Source: an uncultured Agathobaculum sp.
GTDB lineage: Bacteria; Bacillota; Clostridia; Oscillospirales; Butyricicoccaceae
Assembly (NCBI GenBank): GCA_944376955.1
Contig: CALWEB010000031.1
Coordinates: 1-25,397, forward strand
DNA length: 25,397 nucleotides
Direction: 5' to 3'
A program made the translations under genes and the position numbers. Positions 1-6,633 of the stretch are shown in pieces (position 1 is the stretch's first letter; each line of letters opens with the position of its first letter). Below the pieces are notes generated by a model. The model worked only from the letters and a program-made list of their open reading frames with translations. It was not told the origin of the DNA and did not search any database.

Positions 1-269
1 CCCATAGCGCGGGCGGCTCTCCATGCGGCGGCATATAGCATTGAACAGGCATTGCGGGTCCCATCCGTGCATAACCTGTTCACTTCCAGCGTCCACCCGT
101 CGTCCAAATGACGGGCCACAGGTCGCCCCACAATGGCAACTCCCACAATCTTTTCACCATCGGAAAGCCCGATGGAAAACTTGTGGCCTACGGTCGGCCC
201 GTGGTGTCTGTGGTTCTGTTCTACGAACGCGTTTGCCTCTTTTAGCGTGATCGGCACAACTTCCAGCAT
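1..269 (-). CDS. XF1762-like (GNAT-type) phage/mobile-element protein, 3' part outside window
   Basis: This reading frame is open from an ATG at 269-267 to the window edge, so about 89 N-terminal residues are visible and the C-terminus is missing. The protein starts MLEVVPITLKEANAFV and contains GHKFSIGLSDGEKIVGVAIVGRP, LEVNRLCTDGTRNACS and a run of Ala/Arg. From memory this matches a small family called XF1762, common in phages and integrated elements of Firmicutes and looking like an acetyltransferase fold. The substrate is unknown. Its ATG overlaps the stop of the upstream gene by one base (TAATG), so the two are probably translationally coupled. It is the last visible member of a small minus-strand accessory operon. 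The family recognition is from remembered sequence pattern, not a search. Confidence 0.75.
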   Translation of the reverse strand, partial: MLEVVPITLKEANAFVEQNHRHHGPTVGHKFSIGLSDGEKIVGVAIVGRPVARHLDDGWTLEVNRLCTDGTRNACSMLYAAAWRAARAM

Positions 270-493
270 TAGACCGCCTCCGCCGCCACATCTTCAAGGC
301 CCAACCACCAGCCCGGACTATTCCGTTTGTCCTCATAGGGACAAGGGCTTCCGTCGTCACAACTGACTTTCCCGCACCCGGCGCAATAGTTCCGCTGGAA
401 TTCTTCGTCCCACGGCCCTTCCAAGATCGGCAAGTCCCGCAAGAATGCGGTCAGCGTCTCCGGGTTTTTGGTGATCGCTTCAAAATTAGTCAC
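269..493 (-). CDS. Small zinc-ribbon-like mobile-element protein
   Basis: A 74-residue protein starting at a GTG (493-491). A strong AAGGAGG lies 7 bases upstream, which is why this start is chosen over a longer frame reaching into the preceding gene. The middle contains CAGCGKVSCDDGSPC: four cysteines in two pairs, consistent with a small zinc-binding ribbon. The rest is acidic, with a Trp pair near the end (PGWWLGL). I do not recognise a named family. The start overlaps the stop of the upstream HTH gene by 8 bases (GTGACTAA), and the stop overlaps the next ATG by one base, so it is the middle gene of a tightly coupled set. Small Cys-rich proteins of this kind are frequent in phage and integrative-element gene blocks. 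Function unknown. Confidence 0.65.
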   Translation of the reverse strand: MTNFEAITKNPETLTAFLRDLPILEGPWDEEFQRNYCAGCGKVSCDDGSPCPYEDKRNSPGWWLGLEDVAAEAV

Positions 494-761
494 CGCGCAA
501 ACCTCCTTGTAAATTTCCCGCCGCGGGCTTCCCCCGCCGTTTGAAACTCTCCTGAACCCGCTGTTGCGCAAGAACGGGGCTATACGCCCGCCGTTGGTTG
601 CGGTCCAGCCCTCCGGTTTCCCCGCGCTTCAACTCGCGGTACACCGTCGCCGCTGTTACTCCCAGCCCGTCGGCTATGTCGGCCACGCGGTCGCCGTTCA
701 GGTAGCGGGTTGAAATCTGCTTCCGGTCCTGAAAGGTTATATATCTGTACTGCCGCACCAC
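486..761 (-). CDS. Stand-alone IS30-type helix-turn-helix protein
   Basis: A 91-residue basic protein. Residues 7-48 (the stretch from YITFQDRKQI to TAATVYRELKRG) form a helix-turn-helix like the N-terminal DNA-binding domain of IS30-family transposases. The following segment AYSPVLAQQRVQESFKRRGK (60-79) also resembles the part of IS30 transposases just after the HTH. No DDE catalytic domain follows, so this is a DNA-binding domain on its own rather than a transposase. Start is GTG at 761-759, with GGGGGTG as a moderate ribosome-binding site; a second GTG follows directly. It overlaps the next gene by 8 bases. It could be a phage or element regulator, or a domesticated transposase remnant; the sequence does not decide which. 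Confidence 0.65.
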   Translation of the reverse strand: MVRQYRYITFQDRKQISTRYLNGDRVADIADGLGVTAATVYRELKRGETGGLDRNQRRAYSPVLAQQRVQESFKRRGKPAAGNLQGGLRGD

Positions 762-790
762 GTTTCACCCCCGTTCTGTTTTGTTTTTTT

Positions 791-820
791 GCGGGCGCGG
801 CTGGATAGGGCCGCGCCCGC
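791..820 (-). repeat. Perfect GC-rich hairpin between two accessory genes
   Basis: Arms GCGGGCGCGGC (791-801) and GCCGCGCCCGC (810-820) pair perfectly over 11 bases around an 8-base loop. The hairpin lies just after the stop of the 269-aa gene and before the HTH gene. On the minus strand it is followed by an A-tract, not a T-tract, so it is not a standard intrinsic terminator for the genes around it. It may stabilise the upstream mRNA 3' end or be a protein-binding palindrome. Confidence 0.7.
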
Positions 821-826
821 GCTATT

Positions 827-1636
827 TCATTCGTACACCTGATAAATCTCGCCGTTCTTCATCAGCCACGCCCGCCCCGAACAGTTAAATCGGATGAAGT
901 TCCAGTCCGTCGCGTCATAGTACGGGGTCCCGATGATTTTTACCCGGCTCGCCTCAAACCCGAATTCTTCGCAAACCTCAATTCGCGCGGCTTCTTCGGT
1001 GATCTCTTCTGAACAGTTGTTGACTTCCCACTTCTCGCGGCCCACCTGATATGCAACGACAGCTTCCGGGCGGTTCACGCACCATCTGTAATGCGCGTAC
1101 TGCATAACGTCGCTCGCTGTCAGCCGCCCCGCGTTCACATGTTCCATGACCGCCTCATAAAGCCCCGACGCGTCAACCGGCTTGCCGCGGCTCGCAACCT
1201 CCGCCGTGAACTCTTCTTCCGTCAGGGCGATTCCATGCCGCGCTTTCCACACCCGGTCATACCCGGCCTTTAGTGCTTCGCTCGTGTCGTACAGATAGCC
1301 GTTGTCCAGCACGAATTTCTCGAACGGTTGCAGGTTCTTGAAATCTGCTTCCGCTCTGATTTTTTCGGCCAGCAATTCCCCATATCCGGGAACGTCGCCC
1401 CCGTTTTCAGGAAGCCCGGCCCGCTCGTTTTCATCGTAAATCCGGCTATCCGGGTGCTTGTCGCTCCAAAACTCGACGCGCCCGCCGTCGTTCACTTCAT
1501 AGAACGTCCCGTTCTCTTCCGTGGAATAGGTCTTTCGGATTACGTCGCCCTCCAATTCGGACTTTTCTTTGTACTGAACCCCGCCGATGATTTCCGCTTT
1601 CGCGGCCTCGTACTCTTCAAAAGAAACGTGCTTCAT
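827..1636 (-). CDS. Hypothetical protein of the accessory block (269 aa)
   Basis: A 269-residue acidic protein starting at ATG 1636-1634, with GGGAGG 8 bases upstream. The frame stays open further upstream through the tRNA gene, but that extension has no proper start and is rejected. The N-terminal half is hydrophilic and rich in Glu/Asp/Lys. The middle has LQPFEKFVLDNGYLYDTSEAL and KARHGIALTEEEFTAEV. The C-terminal part is Trp/Tyr-rich (KIIGTPYYDATDWNFIRFN, AWLMKNGEIYQVYE). There is no signal peptide, membrane segment or catalytic motif that I recognise. Context (small phage-like genes downstream, a long hairpin and T-tract in its leader) suggests a mobile-element gene. It is the first gene of the visible left-edge block. 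Function unknown. Confidence 0.7.
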   Translation of the reverse strand: MKHVSFEEYEAAKAEIIGGVQYKEKSELEGDVIRKTYSTEENGTFYEVNDGGRVEFWSDKHPDSRIYDENERAGLPENGGDVPGYGELLAEKIRAEADFKNLQPFEKFVLDNGYLYDTSEALKAGYDRVWKARHGIALTEEEFTAEVASRGKPVDASGLYEAVMEHVNAGRLTASDVMQYAHYRWCVNRPEAVVAYQVGREKWEVNNCSEEITEEAARIEVCEEFGFEASRVKIIGTPYYDATDWNFIRFNCSGRAWLMKNGEIYQVYE

Positions 1637-1674
1637 GTCGGTTCCTCCCTTGTATTTCCGGCTCTGTTTCTGAC

Positions 1675-1736
1675 AAAAAATAAATGCGATAGAACTTGCA
1701 CCCGTCGTTCGACGTGGTGTTTGTTCTTTCGCATTT
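1675..1736 (-). terminator. Long hairpin with T-tract in the leader of the 269-aa gene (terminator or attenuator)
   Basis: Outer arms AAATGCGATAGAA (1682-1694) and TTCTTTCGCATTT (1724-1736) match at 12 of 13 positions. An inner stem continues with CACC/GGTG and CGTCG/CGACG closing on a TT loop. Read on the minus strand, the structure is followed by TTTATTTTTTG. It ends about 40 bases before the ATG of the 269-aa gene. This looks like an intrinsic terminator placed in a 5' leader. It may instead terminate antisense transcription or mark the edge of an element. Confidence 0.55.
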
Positions 1737-1779
1737 AATATTACAAGGCGCGTTTTCTCTTGCCGCATTGTAGTTTGCA

Positions 1780-1808
1780 TTGACAAAGCCGCGTAAAATG
1801 GGTATACT
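1780..1808 (+). promoter_or_regulatory. Sigma-A-type promoter of tRNA-Leu
   Basis: TTGACA at 1780-1785 and TATACT at 1803-1808, separated by exactly 17 bases, lie 18 bases before the tRNA. This is a near-consensus housekeeping promoter, as expected for a stable RNA gene. Confidence 0.85.
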
Positions 1809-1826
1809 GGTGATACGTTTTGAAAT

Positions 1827-1911
1827 GCGGGTATGGCGGAATTGGCAGACGTGCAGGATTTAGGTTCCTGTGCCGCAAGGCGTGTGGGTTCGACCCCCAC
1901 TACCCGTACCA
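1827..1911 (+). tRNA. tRNA-Leu (anticodon UAG)
   Basis: The acceptor arms GCGGGTA (1827-1833) and TACCCGT (1901-1907) pair, followed by A and an encoded CCA. The anticodon stem CAGGA/TCCTG closes a 7-base loop TTTAGGT with anticodon TAG at 1861-1863, which reads CUA and related CUN leucine codons. There is a variable arm of class II type and a T-arm containing GGTTCGACCCC. Length is 85 bases including CCA. The gene is intact. It points toward the origin, so it is transcribed head-on to the leftward fork. tRNA genes are common integration targets and accessory genes lie on its 5' side, but I see no duplicated tRNA fragment in this window. Confidence 0.95.
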
Positions 1912-1919
1912 AGGACAAA

Positions 1920-1954
1920 AAGCTGCGGATGGAAAACCATCCGCAGCTTTTTTA
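1920..1954. terminator. Bidirectional terminator between tRNA-Leu and the glycosylase gene
   Basis: Arms AAGCTGCGGATGG (1920-1932) and CCATCCGCAGCTT (1937-1949) pair over 13 bases around an AAAA loop. A T-tract follows on the plus strand, and TTTTTG follows on the minus strand. It serves the tRNA from the left and the convergent glycosylase gene from the right. Confidence 0.9.
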
Positions 1955-2563
1955 TTTTTCCGCAGCCACTGCCCACAGGTACAGCCCTGCGACGGTTGCG
2001 TATGGCGTATACCGCGCACGGTATATGGCGAACTGTGTACGGGTGATTTCCTCCAGTCCGTACAACCGGCACAACCCTTTGCGGATGCCAAAATCATCAA
2101 ACGCAAGCACGTCCGGCCGCTCCAGCGAAAAGATGAGCAGCATCTCTGCGGTCCACCGCCCGACGCCGGGCAGCGCGGTCAGGATTTTGATGACTTCCTC
2201 ATCCGTTTTATCCACAAGACTGTGGATGGGTAGCGTTCCGTCCTGCACAGCGCGCGCCGCCGCCAGCATGTACCCCGCTTTCCGCCCGGACAGGCCGCAG
2301 GCGCGCAAACCGTCCTCTCCGGCATCCAGCACGGATTCCGGTGTCATCTCCCCCAGACGGTCGCATAACCTCGCCCATACCGTGGCAAGTGCCTTTCCCG
2401 ATATCTGCTGCCCAGCGATTGAGTTGATCAGCGCAGCAAACAGGTCGGGGATAACCGCGCGCTCGATGTGCCCGATACGCGCGATGGCGGCGCCCAGTAC
2501 CGGGTCTTGCGCCGTAAGGAAGCGGGTTTCTGTTTCCCCATATGCGAATACTTTCTGCTCCAT
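1952..2563 (-). CDS. DNA-3-methyladenine glycosylase II-type (AlkA-like HhH-GPD)
   Basis: A 203-residue member of the HhH-GPD base-excision repair glycosylases, which cut alkylated bases such as 3-methyladenine from DNA. The helix-hairpin-helix is seen at about residues 131-145 (LPGVGRWTAEMLLIF). The Asp pair in LAFDDFGIRKG follows; by alignment with AlkA the second one, Asp157, is the expected catalytic residue. The early region has LINSIAGQQISGKAL, typical of this family. It lacks the extra N-terminal domain of E. coli AlkA, matching the shorter 200-residue branch. Start ATG at 2563 has AGGAG 8 bases upstream. It is last on the minus strand and separated from the thioesterase gene by a hairpin, so it is probably transcribed separately or by read-through. 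Confidence 0.88.
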   Translation of the reverse strand: MEQKVFAYGETETRFLTAQDPVLGAAIARIGHIERAVIPDLFAALINSIAGQQISGKALATVWARLCDRLGEMTPESVLDAGEDGLRACGLSGRKAGYMLAAARAVQDGTLPIHSLVDKTDEEVIKILTALPGVGRWTAEMLLIFSLERPDVLAFDDFGIRKGLCRLYGLEEITRTQFAIYRARYTPYATVAGLYLWAVAAEK

Positions 2564-2577
2564 TGCAAACTCCTATG

Positions 2578-2609
2578 ACAAAGGGCGGGGTCTCCCCCGC
2601 CCTCTTTGT
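2578..2609. terminator. GC-rich hairpin after the thioesterase gene, probable terminator
   Basis: Arms GGGCGGGG (2583-2590) and CCCCGCCC (2595-2602) enclose a TCTC loop, with a weaker outer ACAAA/TTTGT pairing. It lies just after the thioesterase stop on the minus strand and 15 bases before the start of the glycosylase gene. The T-tract is short (TTTGT), so termination may be partial. Confidence 0.6.
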
Positions 2610-2613
2610 TCTG

Positions 2614-3006
2614 TTACGCGTTTTTCTTGGCCTGCGCTTTCTGCTCGAAACGCTCCTTGGCGACGATGGCGCGCTGATGTGTGCCTTCGCCAATCAGGCC
2701 GGCTTCATCGTATGCCGCGACCTTGAAGGTCAGCATCTTGCCGTTCGGCGCAATCTCCACAAGCTCGGTCTCGACGCGCACCTCCATGCCCTCAGGCGTG
2801 GCGGCAACATGGCTGACATTCACCAGCGTGCCGACCGTGGTCTTCCCCTCTTCCAGATAGGGCGCAACGCTGCCCGCCGCAGTGTTTTCAATCGCCGCGA
2901 TCATCATCGGGGTGGCGAACACAGCCACCAGACCGCTGCCGACATTGCACGCAAGCTTGTCCTGTGTGACAACCAGTTTCTGCTCGCCTTTGATTCCAAC
3001 TTCCAT
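2614..3006 (-). CDS. FlK-like acyl-CoA thioesterase (hotdog fold)
   Basis: A 130-residue single-domain hotdog protein resembling the fluoroacetyl-CoA thioesterase (FlK) group, which hydrolyses short acyl-CoA thioesters. The three positions that form the catalytic triad in FlK appear conserved: Thr32 in FATPMM, Glu40 in AAIEN, and His66 in NVSHVAATP. A conserved GEGTHQR (106-112) closes the fold. Natural substrates of most members in gut Firmicutes are unknown; activity on fluoroacetyl-CoA should not be assumed. Start ATG at 3006 has AAGGAG upstream. The gene begins 4 bases after the serS stop, so it is co-transcribed with serS. The C-terminal tail is Lys/Ala-rich. Confidence 0.85.
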   Translation of the reverse strand: MEVGIKGEQKLVVTQDKLACNVGSGLVAVFATPMMIAAIENTAAGSVAPYLEEGKTTVGTLVNVSHVAATPEGMEVRVETELVEIAPNGKMLTFKVAAYDEAGLIGEGTHQRAIVAKERFEQKAQAKKNA

Positions 3007-3010
3007 ATTT

Positions 3011-4306
3011 TTACTCTCCTTTTTTGCGGATCTCGGTTATGCCGCCCATATACGGCTGCAACACCTTCGGGATCGCAACCGAACCGTCCGCGCGCAGGTT
3101 GTTCTCGAGGAACGCGATCAGCATACGCGGCGGCGCAACCACGGTGTTGTTGAGGGTGTGCGCAAAGTACAGCTCCTTGGAATCCTTGCCACGCACGCGG
3201 ATGCCCAGACGACGCGCCTGCGCATCGCCCAGATTGGAGCAGGAACCAACCTCAAAATACTTTTTCTGGCGCGGCGACCAAGCCTCGACGTCGCAGGACT
3301 TAACCTTCAGATCCGCCAAGTCGCCCGAGCAGCATTCCAGCGTGCGCACCGGGATGTCCAGCGTACGGAAGAAGTCCACCGTATTCTGCCAGAGTTTGTC
3401 GTACCACATCGGGGAATCTTCCGGCTTGCAGACGACAACCATTTCCTGCTTCTCGAACTGATGGATGCGGTAAACGCCGCGCTCCTCGATGCCGTGCGCA
3501 CCAACTTCCTTACGGAAGCAGGGCGAGTAGCTGGTCAGGGTCTGCGGCAAGGTGGATTCATCATTGATGGTGTCGATGAACTTGCCGATCATCGAATGCT
3601 CGGACGTGCCGATCAGGTACAGGTCCTCGCCCTCGATCTTGTACATCATGTTCTCCATTTCCTTGAAGGACATGACGCCCTTGACCACATCGCCGTGGAT
3701 CATGAACGGCGGAATATAATAGGTAAAGCCGCGGTCGATCATGAAGTCACGCGCGTAGGACAGGATGGACGAATGCAGGCGTGCAATATCGCCCTTGAGG
3801 TAGTAGAAGCCATTACCCGAGGTGCGGCGTGCTGCATCCAGATCAATGCCGTCAAACGACTCCATGATATCCACATGGTATGGGATTTCATAATCCGGAA
3901 CAAACGGGTCACCAAACTTCTCAATTTCTACGTTCTCAGAATCGTCCTTGCCGATCGGAACCGAAGGGTCGATGATGTTCGGAATGACCATCATGCGGCT
4001 CTTGACTTCCTCAGCGTAGGTCTTTTCGTCGGCCTCGAGTTTTTCCATCTCGTCGGCCATTGCCTTGACCTCTGCCTTGACCTTCTCAGCCTCGTCCTTC
4101 TGGCCCTTGGCCATCAGGCCGCCAATCTCCTTGGACTTCTTGTTACGCATCGCGCGCAGCTCGTCGCAGCGGGTCTTGGCTGCACGGAACTTCGCGTCAA
4201 ACTCGATGACTTCATCCACAAGCGGCAGCTTTTCGTCCTGGAACTTCTTTTTGATGTTCTCCTTGACTGCGTCCGGGTTCTGACGGACAAATTTGATATC
4301 CAGCAT
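3011..4306 (-). CDS. serS: Seryl-tRNA synthetase
   Basis: A 431-residue class II synthetase charging tRNA-Ser. Residues 1-110 form the long coiled-coil arm that holds the tRNA (repeated Lys/Glu heptads at 40-105). The catalytic core has TSE (234-236), motif 2 from FRKE at 264 to HQFEKQE (282-288), CSN at 356-358, and motif 3 at 384-402. Motif 3 reads TLNNTVVAPPRMLIAFLEN rather than the commoner TLNGSGLAVGRTLVA form; the class-defining Arg is still present at 394. This looks like a divergent Clostridia-type SerRS rather than a broken gene, since length and other motifs are normal. Only 24 bases separate it from the upstream gene, so there is no room for a T-box leader here. It sits in the par operon and is followed at once by the thioesterase gene. 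Confidence 0.96.
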   Translation of the reverse strand: MLDIKFVRQNPDAVKENIKKKFQDEKLPLVDEVIEFDAKFRAAKTRCDELRAMRNKKSKEIGGLMAKGQKDEAEKVKAEVKAMADEMEKLEADEKTYAEEVKSRMMVIPNIIDPSVPIGKDDSENVEIEKFGDPFVPDYEIPYHVDIMESFDGIDLDAARRTSGNGFYYLKGDIARLHSSILSYARDFMIDRGFTYYIPPFMIHGDVVKGVMSFKEMENMMYKIEGEDLYLIGTSEHSMIGKFIDTINDESTLPQTLTSYSPCFRKEVGAHGIEERGVYRIHQFEKQEMVVVCKPEDSPMWYDKLWQNTVDFFRTLDIPVRTLECCSGDLADLKVKSCDVEAWSPRQKKYFEVGSCSNLGDAQARRLGIRVRGKDSKELYFAHTLNNTVVAPPRMLIAFLENNLRADGSVAIPKVLQPYMGGITEIRKKGE

Positions 4307-4330
4307 GTTTTTCTTCTCCTTTATATCCTA

Positions 4331-4876
4331 TTATTTTGCTTCTTCATTTTCTTGGCTATCCAACTTCTTTTGGACGGCCTCAAACAGCTTGTTGATATCC
4401 GCATCAAAGCTGTCCTCCGTGTTGCCAAGCAGCCGATCCTCACCATACGTTTCCACCAGCTCGTCGTAAGCCTGCTGTGCTTCCGTTTGATTCTCAGCCA
4501 ACAACTCCGCGTTGATGCGCGCCAGCAGCGCATACACATCGCGCTCTTCCATGCGCTGTTTTGTGGCACCGACTACATCGGTTTTCGCCAGTTCGGTATC
4601 CAACACTTCGCGCACCTTGTCCAGCGCTGCGCTTTGGATATCGTATTGTTTCTGTAAATCTTCCATTTTTTGGGTTGCTCCTTGTGCAACCGTTTGCTGC
4701 TCATTGAGCTGGTTGGTCAATGTATCCAGCTGCCGGTCGGCACGCGCCTGTGCAACGTAACTGATCAGGATCAGCGCGATCGCCACTGAGAACAAACCGA
4801 CAATATAAAAGGTCAGCGTTGTGCGGCTGAGTTTTTTCTCCGGCTTGGCCTGTTCAGGCTTTTTGTTTTCATCCAT
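4331..4876 (-). CDS. Single-pass membrane protein with cytosolic or external coiled coil, unknown function
   Basis: A 181-residue protein. Residues 1-20 are charged and Lys-rich. A single hydrophobic segment runs about 21-43 (LTFYIVGLFSVAIALILISYV). A long coiled coil (about 45-95) follows, with Gln/Leu-rich heptads. The acidic C-terminal part has VYALLARINAELLAENQTEAQQAY. With a short positive N-terminus the coiled coil is probably outside the membrane, though this is inference. Start ATG at 4876 has AAGGAGG 7 bases upstream. It lies between parB and serS, with gaps of 12 and 24 bases, so it is in the same transcript. Other Firmicutes often carry a small membrane or cytoskeletal gene at this locus, but I cannot place this one in a named family. 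Confidence 0.85.
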   Translation of the reverse strand: MDENKKPEQAKPEKKLSRTTLTFYIVGLFSVAIALILISYVAQARADRQLDTLTNQLNEQQTVAQGATQKMEDLQKQYDIQSAALDKVREVLDTELAKTDVVGATKQRMEERDVYALLARINAELLAENQTEAQQAYDELVETYGEDRLLGNTEDSFDADINKLFEAVQKKLDSQENEEAK

Positions 4877-4888
4877 GGCGGTTCCTCC

Positions 4889-5761
4889 TTATACGCGCAG
4901 ACCGCGCAATGCTTCGATCAGACGTTCCAGATCGTCCGCGCCGTAATATTCCAGCGACAGTGTGCCGCTGTTCTTGCCTTGCTCAATGCTGACCTTGCGT
5001 CCAAGCACGCTTTCCAGTTCTTTTTCGATCTCCGCAACATAGTCTACGGAAAATCCCTCTGGCTGCGGCTTGGGGGTCGGTTTTTTATTGATGCGTTTGG
5101 CCAACGATTCCGCCTGCCGCACGCTCATACCGACCATCTGTTTTGCCGCTTCTACACGCTTATCTTCTTCCGCCACCGCCAACACAGCGCGGGCATGTCC
5201 ACCGGACAATTTTCCTTCCGACACCATGGTACGCACCTCATCGGGAAGCGCAAGCAAACGTAATGCGTTTGCCACCGCCGGTCGGGACTTGACCACACGG
5301 TGTGCCACTTCTTCCTGTGTCATGCCAAACTGACGCATCAGCAGGTCGTATCCTTCGGCTTCTTCAATTGGATTTAAGTCCTGACGCTGTAAATTTTCAA
5401 TCAGCGCCAGCTCCATAACCTCGCTCTCCTGCGCATCCAGCACCATAGCGGGAATCTCTTTCAATCCCGCCAACCTGGCGGCACGCCATCGGCGTTCACC
5501 TGCAATAATCTGGTAGTAGCCCGTTTTATCCCCCTGCCGCACGGTAATCGGGGTAATGATCCCGTGCAGCCGGATGCTCTCGGCCAACTCCTCCAGCGCT
5601 TGCTGATCGAACTTTTTTCTCGGCTGATTGGGATTCGGCTCGATTTTAGATAATGAAATCTGGGAAACACTATCGGTTGCCCCGGCAGCGCTCAGATCGG
5701 TTGCATCCGCGCCAAACAGGTTGGACAAACCGCCGCCCAGCCCTTTTTTGCCTGACGCCAT
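4889..5761 (-). CDS. parB: Chromosome-partitioning protein ParB (Spo0J)
   Basis: A 290-residue ParB CTPase clamp that loads at parS and spreads to form the partition complex. Residues 1-30 are the flexible N-terminus expected to stimulate ParA. The CTP-binding motif GERRWRAAR is at 88-96, ENLQRQDLNPIEEAEGY at 122-138, the HTH at about 146-172, and a C-terminal dimerisation domain after 230. The parS-specificity positions are ParB type: Arg160, Ala166, Ala171 and Gly188. The longer frame begins with TTG at 5767, but that overlaps the ribosome-binding site. ATG at 5761 has GGGGAGAGG upstream at proper spacing and is preferred. It starts 2 bases after the parA stop, showing the parAB operon. Confidence 0.95.
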   Translation of the reverse strand: MASGKKGLGGGLSNLFGADATDLSAAGATDSVSQISLSKIEPNPNQPRKKFDQQALEELAESIRLHGIITPITVRQGDKTGYYQIIAGERRWRAARLAGLKEIPAMVLDAQESEVMELALIENLQRQDLNPIEEAEGYDLLMRQFGMTQEEVAHRVVKSRPAVANALRLLALPDEVRTMVSEGKLSGGHARAVLAVAEEDKRVEAAKQMVGMSVRQAESLAKRINKKPTPKPQPEGFSVDYVAEIEKELESVLGRKVSIEQGKNSGTLSLEYYGADDLERLIEALRGLRV

Positions 5762-5763
5762 GC

Positions 5764-6540
5764 TCAACCTCTCCCCTTCCGCTCTGCTTTTTTCAGTATT
5801 TCATCCGCAAGCGCCAAATATGCTTCCGCACCGCGGCACATGCGATCGTAGTCCGTGATCGGTTTGCCGTGGCTGGGTGCCTCACTCAGACGCACATTGC
5901 GCGGCACAACCGAGGAGTACACCTCGCCCGGAAAATGCTTTTTGACTTCCTCCACCACCTGGATGGACAGGTTGGTACGGCCGTCAAACATGGTCAGCAG
6001 TACGCCTTCCAGCTCCAGCGCCGGGTTCATGGACTTTTTCACCATGCGCACGGTCGTCATCAACTGGCTCAAACCTTCAAGTGCGTAGTATTCGCATTGC
6101 AGCGGCACCAGAAAGCTGTCGGCTGCACACAGGCAGTTGAGTGTCAGCATTCCGAGTGACGGCGGACAGTCGATAAAAATATAATCATAGTCGTCGCGCA
6201 CGCGGTCCAGCACACTTTTCAACCGGTATTCCCGGTTTTCCATGGCGATCAGATCAAACTCTGCACCTGCCAAATTGACATTGGAGCCGATCAAATCCAC
6301 CCATTTGGTGGAGACGATCGCACTTTTGACATCGGGTTCTTCGGCCACAATCAGATCATAGACCGAAGTTTCCAGTGTACGCGGGTCAACACCGAAGCCC
6401 GAGGTTGCATTTCCCTGTGGATCAAAATCACACAGCAGCATCCGTTTGCCGCGTTCAAACAGCGCAGCCGCCAAATTGATGGCGGTTGTTGTTTTACCTA
6501 CGCCGCCTTTCTGGTTGGCAAACGCGATAATTTTCCCCAT
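5764..6540 (-). CDS. parA: Chromosome-partitioning ATPase ParA (Soj)
   Basis: A 258-residue ParA/MinD-type ATPase that binds nucleoid DNA as an ATP dimer and, with ParB, moves or regulates the origin; in Bacillus, Soj also controls DnaA. The deviant Walker A KGGVGKTT is at 11-18 with the signature Lys, DFDPQGN (Walker A') at 38-44, and Walker B YIFIDCPPSLG at 120-130. Length and C-terminus are typical of short chromosomal ParA without an N-terminal HTH. Start ATG at 6540 has AGAGGG upstream. It has its own promoter just upstream, beside two parS sites, so ParB spreading could influence its expression. Confidence 0.96.
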   Translation of the reverse strand: MGKIIAFANQKGGVGKTTTAINLAAALFERGKRMLLCDFDPQGNATSGFGVDPRTLETSVYDLIVAEEPDVKSAIVSTKWVDLIGSNVNLAGAEFDLIAMENREYRLKSVLDRVRDDYDYIFIDCPPSLGMLTLNCLCAADSFLVPLQCEYYALEGLSQLMTTVRMVKKSMNPALELEGVLLTMFDGRTNLSIQVVEEVKKHFPGEVYSSVVPRNVRLSEAPSHGKPITDYDRMCRGAEAYLALADEILKKAERKGRG

Positions 6541-6581
6541 TCTGGTTCCCTCTTATCTTTGGTTATTTTCCTACGGGTTTC

Positions 6582-6610
6582 ATTATATCACACCCTTGTT
6601 GGAATGCAAA
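6582..6610 (-). promoter_or_regulatory. Promoter of the parA-parB operon
   Basis: On the minus strand, TATAAT (6587-6582) is preceded by TTTGCA (6610-6605) with a 17-base spacer. It lies 42 bases before parA and 24 bases from the nearer parS site. Confidence 0.7.
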
Positions 6611-6633
6611 GCAAATCCCAAAATTTTTCTTTT

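Noticed and set aside
1637..1918. N-terminal extension of the 269-aa gene running through tRNA-Leu
   Set aside because: It would translate the antisense of the tRNA from a TTG; the ATG at 1636 has a strong ribosome-binding site.
4307..4330. T-box leader for serS
   Set aside because: Only 24 bases separate serS from the upstream gene; no specifier or antiterminator can fit, and serS belongs to the par operon.
2882..4657. 591-codon plus-strand open frame opposite serS
   Set aside because: Shadow of serS and its neighbours; no ribosome-binding site or family resemblance.
5762..5767. TTG start for parB
   Set aside because: It overlaps the ribosome-binding region and the parA stop; the ATG at 5761 has correct spacing.
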